A DNA stretch of 64,000 bases from contig CAVSDJ010000005.1 of assembly GCA_963726785.1 (NCBI GenBank), positions 119,911 through 183,910 on the forward strand. Reading direction: 5' to 3'. The DNA comes from DATEKX01 sp963726785. GTDB lineage: Bacteria; Acidobacteriota; Blastocatellia; UBA7656. The notes beneath the pieces are model-generated. The model was given only the letters and a program-made list of their open reading frames with translations. It was not told the origin of the DNA and made no database searches. The first letter of the stretch is position 1. The number at the start of each line of letters is the position of its first letter. Positions 57,561 to 64,000 of the stretch are shown here, piece after piece. Made by a program: the position numbers and the translations under genes.

Positions 57561-58984
57561 ATGTATGACGTCGGACAACTCATCGGCGGCGCCTGGACGC
57601 CGGGCGGCCGGACGCGCACATCTGACCGTGCTGAACCCGGCCGACGGCACCCCGGTCACCCGCGTCCCGATCGCCTCGCGAGGCCGACGTGGCCGCCGCG
57701 GTCGAAGGCCGCCCGGGACGCCGCGCCCGGCTGGGCCCGCACCGCGCCGGCGGCCCGCGCCGCCGCGCTGCACGCGCGCCGCGGACGCGGTCGAGGCGGC
57801 AGCCGGACGAGCTCGCCGCGATCATGTCCGCCGAGATGGGCAAGCCGGTCGGCGGCGCCCGCGGACTCGATCGCGCGCCGGCGTCGGCACGCTGCGCCAG
57901 TACGCCGAGCTCGGCCCCACCCATCGCGGCCGCGCGCTGGCCGGCGACGACGACGCCATCGACCTGATGGCGTACGGCCCGCGCGGCGTGGTCGCGGTGA
58001 TCACCCCGTGGAACGACCCGGTCGCGGTCTCCTGCGGGCTGCTCGGCGCCGCCCTGGTCACCGGCAACACCGTGGTGTACAAGCCGAGCGAGCGCACGCC
58101 GGCGACCGGCTGGCGGCTCGCCCAGCTGCTCGCCCCGCACTTCCCGGACGGCGTGTTCTCGCTGCTCAGCGGGGACGGCTCGGTCGGCGCGGCGCTGGCC
58201 GCCGTCCGACGGTCGACGTGGTCGCCCAAGTCGGCTCCACCGCGACCGGCCGCTCGATCGCGGCGGCGTGCGCGCGTACCGGCGCGAAGGCGCTGCTGGA
58301 GAACGGCGGCAACGACCCGCTGATCGTCGACGCGGACGTCGACCCGGAGTGGGCGGCGCGAGCAGGCGGCGCTGGGCGCGTTCGCCAACTCCGGGCAGAT
58401 CTGCGTGTCGGTCGAGCGGATCTACGTCCACCGCGAGGTCGCCGAGGCGTTCCTGGACGCGCTGGCCGCCGAGGCGGACGACCTGGGCCGCCGACTCGGC
58501 CCGCTGGTCGACCGGCGGCTGCGCGACGCCGTCGCACGACCAGGTCGCGGCGGCGGTGCGAGGACGGCGCGCGGGTGGTGCGCGGCGGCGCGGTGCCGGA
58601 CGGGCCGGGCGCGTACTACCCGCCGACCGTGCTGGCCGACTGCACCGACGACATGGCGGTGATGCGCGAGGAGACGTTCGGCCCGGTCGCGCCGGTGGTG
58701 ACCGTCGGACTCGTTCGCCGAGGCGCTGCGCCCGGGCGGCGGACTCGCCGTACGGGCTGGCGGCGACCGTGCTGACCGGCTCGATGAGCCACGCCCAGCG
58801 GGCCTGGCGGGAGCTGCCGGTCGGCACGGTCAAGGTCAACGCGGTGTTCGGCGGCGCGCCGGGCGGCGCCGCGCATCCGCGCCGGCGGCAGCGGGCAGGG
58901 CTTCGGGTACGGCCCGGAGCTGCTGGACGAGATGACGGTCGACGAAGGCCGTGCACATCGAAGGCCCCGCCGGCCGGCTGGTGA
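57561..58984 (+). pseudogene. NAD(P)-dependent aldehyde dehydrogenase, frameshifted
   Basis: About 470 residues from ATG at 57561 (MYDVGQLIGGAWTPGGRT). Motifs: ELAAIMSAEMGKPVGGARDS (spanning a shift), VVAVITPWNDPVAVSCGLLG, GNTVVYKPSERTPATGW, LENGGNDPLIVDADVD (catalytic Glu), FANSGQICVSVERIYVH (catalytic Cys) and MREETFGPVAPVVTV. About ten single-base indels, often an extra base beside a CG step. Diverges from the carbamoyltransferase gene; oxidises an unknown aldehyde. Confidence 0.88.
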
Positions 58985-59880
58985 GTCATCACGACGACGA
59001 GGGTGACCAGCGCCGCCTCCACGGTCCGGCGGGCAGCCGCCGGCGGCCGCGCAGCGCCCAGGGCAGCAGCGGCAGCGCGTCGGCGACGCGCCCGGCGGTC
59101 GGCCCGCCACGCGCGCGGCGGCCGTCCGGGCCACCACCGCGGGCGGGCGGCGCAGCAGCGCGGTCAGCATGCGGTTGCGGGCCTCGACGGTGCCGCGGCG
59201 CCGCTGTCCCGGCCGGCCGGCAGCGGCAGGTGGCGCACGGTCAGCTCGGGCGCGTAGCACAGCAGCCAGCCGGCCGCGGCCAGGTCCATCGGCGAGCAGC
59301 GCCTCCTCGCCGTAGACGATGCAGCTCGGGGCTCGAACCCGCCGACTGCCAGGAAGGCGTCGCGCCGGACCACCACCGCGCAGGCCAGGAAGCCGAGCAC
59401 GGCCGGGCCCGGCAGCGCCGGCCGGTATGCCGAGCGGCGCGGCGGCCATCGCCGCCGACACCGGGTCGAGCCGCCGCTCCGGGCCGACCAGCACCTGCGC
59501 GGTGAGCAGGCCGACGCGTGGGTGGGCGTGCAGCAGCGCGGCCGCGCCGGGCCAGCGAGCCGGGCGTCCAGTACGAGTCGTCGTCGGCGAAGGCCACGTA
59601 CGGCGTCCGGGCCCGTTCGACGCCCACGTTGCGCGCGGCGGCGCCCCGGTTCTCCCCCAGCCGGACCACGTCGACGTCGCGGGAAGGCCTGCCGATCACC
59701 AGCTCCGGGCCGCCGTCGTCGGAGCCGTTGTCGACCAGGATCACCGGAGCCCTGGTGCTGGGGCAACGTCTCGAGCAGCCGGTCCCGGCGGTTGCGGGTG
59801 GCCACCACGACGGTGACCGGGCCGGTTCCGCGTCGGACACGGAGCGGCACCGACACGGCATGGGTAGATGCCCGGCGGGC
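58985..59880 (-). pseudogene. GT2 family glycosyltransferase, frameshifted
   Basis: About 290 residues. VTVVVATRNRRDRLLETLPQ, VILVDNGSDDGGPELVI, VRLGENRGAAARNVGVERAR, YVAFADDDSYW (DxD), CAVVVRRDAFLAVGGFEP and EALLAMDLAAAGWLLCYAPE. C-terminal part rich in Ala/Arg with LTALLRRPPAVVARTA. Exact ends are uncertain because of indels. Follows the F420 oxidoreductase on the same strand. Confidence 0.78.
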
Positions 59881-59889
59881 AGAGCGCTC

Positions 59890-60834
59890 GTCAGCGGTCT
59901 TCAGTTCCTTGGCGAAGAAGTCGATGAAGCCGTCCGGGTCCGGGCCGGCGTTCTGCAGCACGATGTGGTCGAAGCCGGCCTCGGCGTACTCCGGACCGCG
60001 TCCACGTACGGCGCCGGCGTCCGGGCCGACGGCGAACTGCTCGCGGATGTCCTCGGCCCGGACGGTCGCGAGCGGCCTCGAAGTTGACCGGGTTCGGCAG
60101 CTCGCTCATCACCTTCCAGCCGGTCAGCGCCCAGCGGGTGGTCTGCAGCGCCTCCTCGACGCCGGCCTTCCTCGGTCGGTCGCCCAGGCCATCGGCACCT
60201 CGGCGTACCGCGGGCCGCGAGCCGCCGGCGCCGGTGAACGTCTCGACCAGGTCGGCGCGCGGCTCGGTGGCGAACAGCCCGTCGCCGAGCTCGGCGGCCA
60301 GCTCGGCCGCCTGCTTGCCGCCGGCCGCGACCGCGATCACCGGAGCGTGTCCGGCAGGTCGAACACCCGGGCGTCCTCGAGCTGCAGGTGCTTGCCCTCG
60401 TACGACTGGTAGCCGCCCTGCCAGAGCAGGTTGATGATCTCGAGCGCCTCGCGCAGCCGCTCGTGCCGGCCCCGGACGCTCGGGAAGCCCTGCCCGACGA
60501 CGTGCTCGTTGAGCCGCTCGCCGGCGCCGATGCCGAGGGTGAACCGGTCGTCCGAGACGATCGCCAGGGTGGCCGCGGCCTGCGCGATGATCGCCGGGTG
60601 GTAGCGCACGCGTCGGGCAGGTCACGCCGGTGGCCAGGCCGAGGGTGCGGTCTGCGCGGCGATCGCGCCGAGCACGGTCCAGGCGAACGGCGAGTGGCCC
60701 TGCACGTCCAGCCACGGGTGGTAGTGGTCGCTGATCTCGACGAAGTCGAAGCCGGCCTGCTCGGCGCGGACCGCCTGCTGGATGAGGTCCTTGGGGCCGA
60801 ATCCCTCGGCGGACAGCTTGTATCCGAAGTTCAT
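59890..60834 (-). pseudogene. F420-dependent LLM-class oxidoreductase, frameshifted
   Basis: About 315 residues from ATG at 60834 (MNFGYKLSAEGFGPKDLIQQ). Luciferase-like motifs: AGFDFVEISDHYHPWLDVQG, GLATGVTCPT, YHPAIIAQAAATLAIVSDDR, FTLGIGAGERLNEHVVGQG and EALEIINLLWQGGYQSYEGK. Closest to the glucose-6-phosphate-dehydrogenase-like (TIGR03557) group. Reliance on F420 supports an actinobacterial origin. Several indels, especially in the C-terminal third. Confidence 0.85.
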
Positions 60835-60894
60835 GGCATGGGATCGTGGGCTTCCCACGCCAGGACGGAAGCCCACAACCGTCTGAGTGCGCGA

Positions 60895-61533
60895 TCAGGA
60901 GGCGTTCGATGCGCCGCCTGCTTCGTCTGGTCCGTGGCGTCCTGCGCGGACGACTGGGCCTGCTGCTTGGTGGTCTGCGCGGCGTCCTGCGCGGTCTCCT
61001 TGACCTGGCCGGCGGCCTGCTGCACGGTGCCGGACAGGTCGTCCTTGCATCTCGTCGCGACGTCCTTGACCTTGTCGGTGAGGTCGCCGCTGTGGTCCTT
61101 GAGCTGCTGGCCGGCGCGGCGTCTCCGCGTCGGTGACCGGGATCAGCGTGGCGGCGAGCATGCCGACGCCGAAGGCGATGATGCCGGCGGCGAGCGGGTT
61201 GCCCTGCGTCTGCTGGGCGACCGCCCGCGGCGCGCTGCGCACCGCGTCGGCGGCGTCGCTGCGCCTTGTCGCCGGCCGGTCGCCAGCTGCGACGCCTTGT
61301 CCTGCACCGTGCCCGTCGCGGACGAGGCCTTGTCCTGCACGGTGCCCGCGGCGTCGCTCGCGGCGTGCCGGGCGTGTGTCGGTGCTGCCCATGACCTTCT
61401 CCTTCACCGAGGTCCAGCGCCGCTGGGCCACCTTCTTCGGGCTGGTCTTCTCGGCCAGCAGATCCACGTCGCGCGTCAGCGAGGCCCGGGTGTTCTCGAT
61501 GTCCTGCTTCAGCCGGTCGGGTTCTTCAGCCAT
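60895..61533 (-). pseudogene. DUF3618-domain protein, frameshifted
   Basis: About 210 residues. ATG at 61533 with AGGAGG upstream. MAEEPDRLKQDIENTRASLT and RDVDLLAEKTSPKKVAQRRW match the DUF3618 N-terminus. A single membrane-helix region follows (ADAGQPA/LAAGIIAFGVGMLAATLIPV in alternate frames), then an Ala/Gln/Lys-rich amphipathic tail (GQVKETAQDAAQTTKQQAQS). Overlaps the holin-like gene by 25 bases. Role unknown; often beside Holin_X genes in actinobacteria. Confidence 0.78.
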
Positions 61534-61933
61534 TGCGCGTCCTCCTTGAGCGTGTCGACGGTGCGGTGCGGGACCGGGTCGACGGTCTTGAGCTTCTTGC
61601 GGCCGTTGGCGTAGAGGACGGCGCCGACGATGCCCCAGATGACCGCGACGATGAGCGCGGCCCAGCCGTGGTCCATCACGTTGCCGAGGCCGAACACCAG
61701 CGCGAAGCTGAGCAGCACGCACGGTCATGTAGCCGGCGAAACCGGCGCGCGCCGAGCATCCCGGCGGCCTTGCCCGCCTTGGACGCCTCCTGCTTGACCT
61801 CGGCCTTGGCCAGCTCGACCTCCTGCCGGAACAGCGTCGACAGGTCGTTGCTGATGTTGCCGATCAGCTCGCCGATCGAGGTCTCCGCGACCTGTTCGGC
61901 GCGGTCGCGGTCCGTCGGGTACGGCGCGGTCAT
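61509..61933 (-). pseudogene. Holin_X-type membrane protein, frameshifted
   Basis: About 140 residues from ATG at 61933 (overlapping the previous stop, ATGA). GELIGNISNDLSTLFRQEVE and LAKAEVKQEASKAGKAAGML, then two membrane helices (VLLSFALVFGLGNVMDHGWA and ALIVAVIWGIVGAVLYANGR) ending KEDAQWLKNPTG. Despite the family name (phage holin superfamily III), these are chromosomal actinobacterial membrane proteins. One indel near 61,725. Confidence 0.82.
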
Positions 61934-62784
61934 CGCTGCCGCCCGGATCGTCCGCGGTGTCTCGATGACGTAGCTCCTCCTCGACCACCACGCGGCGTGC
62001 CGGTGCCGGTCGAGGCGTACTCGGTGGACGCCGCGGGGTAGCCGGTCGTGCCGTACGGCGGCGGTGTAGCCGGGTCGGCCGGGTCGGCGTAGCCGGCGTC
62101 CCGGCGGTGTAGCCGGGTCCGGTGCGTGGCACGTCGAGACGAAGGAGTCGCTGGCGCGGCTTCGGCCTGCCGGCGTCCGGCGTCGGCCTTGGCCACGCCC
62201 TTGCCGAGCCGGCCCACCACGAAGCCGGCGGCCAGCGCGGTCGCCAGGAAGGCGCCGGGCCGGCGGCGGGCGAAGTCCTGCACCTCGCGCAGCACGCCCT
62301 CGGGGCCGTTGCGGTCCAGGTAGTCGGCGATCTGCCGGCCGCCGTCGGCGACCCGGGAGACGACCGCCGCGGCCGGCGAGTCGCCGCGGTCGCCGCGCAT
62401 CTCGTCCAGGTGGTCGGCGGTCTGCGCGGATGCTGCCGACGAGCTTGTCGTTCTGCGTCCGGGCCTGGTCGCTCGACCTTGCCGCGGACGTCGGACGGCC
62501 ACGTTGCGGGCCTGCGTCTTGGCCTCGGCGCCGACGCGCTGCGCCTGCTCCTTGGCGGTGTCCTTGACCTCGACGCGGCCTGACCGGCGGCCTGGGCGCT
62601 CTGCCCGGCGACCTGCTTGACCGCCGCGGACTTCTCGCCCGAGGAGCCCTGGCCGGCCGGTGTAGGTCTCGGTGGCCGGGTAGGTGGTCTCGGGGTAGGT
62701 CGTCGCCGGGTAGGTCTCGGTGACCGGCACGTCGGCGAGGGGGGTGTTGTCCGGCGCGCGGGCACCCGCAGACGGGTCACTCAT
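61930..62784 (-). pseudogene. Actinobacterial protein with repeat N-terminus and one membrane helix, frameshifted
   Basis: About 280 residues from ATG at 62784 with GGAGG upstream. N-terminus with ETYPATTYPETTYPATETY repeats, a charged amphipathic stretch (KDTAKEQAQRVGAEAKTQAR) recalling LEA-like proteins, DYLDRNGPEGVLREVQDFAR, and a hydrophobic FLATALAAGFVVGRLGKG. C-terminal Tyr/Pro/Gly-rich tail (YADPADPATPPPYG). Co-directional with the Holin_X and DUF3618 genes. Function unknown. Confidence 0.7.
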
Positions 62785-63010
62785 TGCTGCCTCCATCGTG
62801 GTTCGTTCGTCCGTTTGCTGCTTCGCGACATTGATTACCCACCGGCGCAAGCACAAACGCATGATTGCCCTACGACAATGATGCGAATTCCGACTGCATA
62901 GATCAGTTCTTGGAGGGTATTCACCATCGCTTTTCGCTTCTCCTATTGCGCCGATGGGTTTAGAGTGTTAGAAAGATCGACACCGATCAGCGCACCGAGG
63001 AGCGGCTCCG

Positions 63011-63240
63011 ATGGACGACATGCTGGACGAGGCGAGCTACGACCGGCGCAGGCTGAGCCAGTGGCACGCCGGGCAGGCGGCCGGCTTCTCCCGCCGTGAC
63101 CTGCTCAAGCTGACTGCCGCGGCCGGCGCCGGGCTGGCCGGCGGGGCCGCCACCGGCAGCGCCGCCGTGGCCGCGCCCGGCCCGATCGTCAAGCCACTGC
63201 CGCCGCAGTGGTTCACCGTCCTGGGCACGAACGCCGCGCC
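63011..63240 (+). CDS. Tat-exported sulfite-oxidase-like enzyme, N-terminal fragment
   Basis: About 77 residues from ATG at 63011 with GAGGAG upstream. Tat signal (SRRDLLKLTAAAGAGLAGGA) then PGPIVKPLPPQWFTVLGTNA, the opening of molybdopterin sulfite oxidase/nitrate reductase type proteins. Homology stops at TNA; the following frame to 63292 is a non-homologous read-through into other DNA. Cut by junction 2. Confidence 0.72.
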
Positions 63241-63246
63241 CTACAT
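63236..63246. other. Chimeric junction 2 (actinobacterial to proteobacterial)
   Basis: The plus-strand oxidoreductase reading stops matching after GTNA near 63,238; from about 63,244 the minus strand reads YGYPRHLSQHVG of DnaE2. Base composition falls from very GC-rich to moderate at the same place. Confidence 0.8.
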
Positions 63247-64000
63247 GCTGGGAAAGATGCCGCGGATAGCCATACAGGAGGGTGGTCAGTGAATCAGCTT
63301 CTGGATAACCGGGCTGTCGGGATCGAAGCCGTTTTCGGTCAGGCGCTGGCGGATTTCCGAGCTGTTGTCCCACCAGGCAAACGAAGCCGGACAGCCGCCT
63401 GACGCTGTTCGAGATCCAGGCCGAGGGCCTTGCCGATATCCTGGACGGCCGAACGGGTGCGGTAGGTGATGACCGTGGCGGCGATGGCGGCGCGGTCCCG
63501 GCCATATTTCTCATAAATATACTGGATGACTTCTTCCCGGCGCTGATGCTCGAAATCGACGTCGATGTCCGGTACCTCGTTTCGCTCCCTGGACATGAAT
63601 CGCTCGAACAGCAAATTGCTGCGCTCGGGGTCGATCTCGGTGATGCCCAGGCAATAGCAGACTGCGGAATTGGCCGCCGAGCCGCGGCCCTGGCACAGAA
63701 TACCTTGCGAACGGGCATGCCTTACGATATCGAATACCGTCAGGAAATAGGGTTCATAGTTGAGTTCGGCGATCAGGTTCAATTCATGCTCAACCTGCTT
63801 CCTGACCTTGGCTGAAATGCCATGCGGAAAACGGGTGGCGATGCCCTCTTCCACCATGCGCCGCAGGTAAGCGGCATAGGTTTCGTCAGTGCCGGTCAAT
63901 TCATCGGGGTACTGGTAGCGCAGCTCATCCAGGGAAAAGTTGCAGCGGGTGGCAATGCCGCCCGCAGGAGCTGTGCGGGCGTGCCGGGTACGCTACGCGC
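63244..64000 (-). pseudogene. dnaE2: Error-prone DNA polymerase DnaE2 (ImuC), internal fragment
   Basis: About 250 residues from the middle of a roughly 1,050-residue polymerase; the gene enters from the right edge and is cut at 63,244. ELNYEPYFLTVFDIVRHARS, GILCQGRGSAANSAVCYCLG (typical of DnaE2), NEVPDIDVDFEHQRREEVIQ (catalytic Asp pair) and YEKYGRDRAAIAATVITYRT. After a shift near 63,400 come WWDNSSEIRQRLTENGFDPD and YGYPRHLSQHVG. DnaE2 works with ImuA/ImuB in damage-induced mutagenesis. Another indel lies near 63,940. Confidence 0.88.

Noticed and set aside
61509..61933. Prophage lysis gene, because of the holin family name
   Set aside because: The Holin_X family is chromosomal in actinobacteria, and no other phage genes lie nearby.
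49046..63240. Genomic island acquired by the acidobacterium
   Set aside because: No integrase, tRNA, att repeat or IS at either edge, both boundaries cut genes in mid-frame, and the error profile changes with the boundary. Assembly chimera fits better.

Overview
The window is not one genome. I read it as three unrelated pieces joined end to end. Bases 1 to about 49,040 come from an Acidobacteriota genome, probably class Blastocatellia. Evidence: winged-helix/PD40 proteins, an Oar-like TonB receptor with a carboxypeptidase-regulatory domain, an Asn/Gly-rich lipoprotein, many secreted peptidases and abundant intergenic palindromes. Bases about 49,045-63,240 come from a very GC-rich actinomycete (F420-dependent oxidoreductase, DUF3618 and Holin_X proteins, GTG starts). 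Bases about 63,244-64,000 are a fragment of a proteobacterial-type error-prone polymerase, DnaE2. Both joins cut genes in mid-frame, so a chimeric assembly is far more likely than transfer.

Acidobacterial part. 1-1,500: a minus-strand operon of a peptidoglycan-binding-like protein, a sensorless histidine kinase and an alpha/beta hydrolase. 1.8-6.5 kb: winged-helix regulators, a PD40 propeller protein and an alpha/beta-hydrolase/cyclase fusion, several of them frameshifted. 6.5-14 kb: SDR enzyme, amidohydrolase, serine beta-lactamase-like protein, hydrolase-TPR protein, Xaa-Pro peptidase. 14-19.5 kb: a tryptophan/kynurenine block (RidA, enoyl-CoA hydratase, tryptophan 2,3-dioxygenase, kynureninase) followed by an amino acid permease. 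19.5-26.3 kb: lipoprotein, EamA exporter, pyroglutamyl peptidase, endonuclease V, SerA and small proteins. 26.5-32.4 kb: a housekeeping run rplU-rpmA-obg-nadD-rsfS-(sigma-54 activator)-rlmH-dksA-like-comF behind a near-consensus promoter. 32.6-42 kb: Oar-like receptor, paired M16 peptidases, M28 peptidase and a small outer-membrane protein. 42-49 kb: gatA/gatC, an ISAs1-family insertion sequence with target duplication, a subclass B3 metallo-beta-lactamase, a methyltransferase and the start of an NtrY-like kinase, which is cut by the first join.

Actinobacterial part. A tightly packed minus-strand cluster encodes a carbamoyltransferase, a GT2 domain joined to a GmhB-type phosphatase, a GT9 heptosyltransferase, two more glycosyltransferases, GmhA and HldE. 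That is a near-complete route to an ADP-heptose-type sugar donor, with transferases to use it. Downstream are an aldehyde dehydrogenase, another GT2, an F420-dependent oxidoreductase, three membrane/stress-type genes and the first residues of a Tat-exported sulfite-oxidase-like enzyme.

Sequence quality. The acidobacterial part has scattered single-base indels that split at least seven genes. The actinobacterial part has an indel roughly every hundred bases, so no gene longer than a few hundred bases is intact there. I treat these as probable sequencing errors; coordinates in 49-63 kb are gene extents inferred by following homology across frames. I saw no tRNA, rRNA or CRISPR array.
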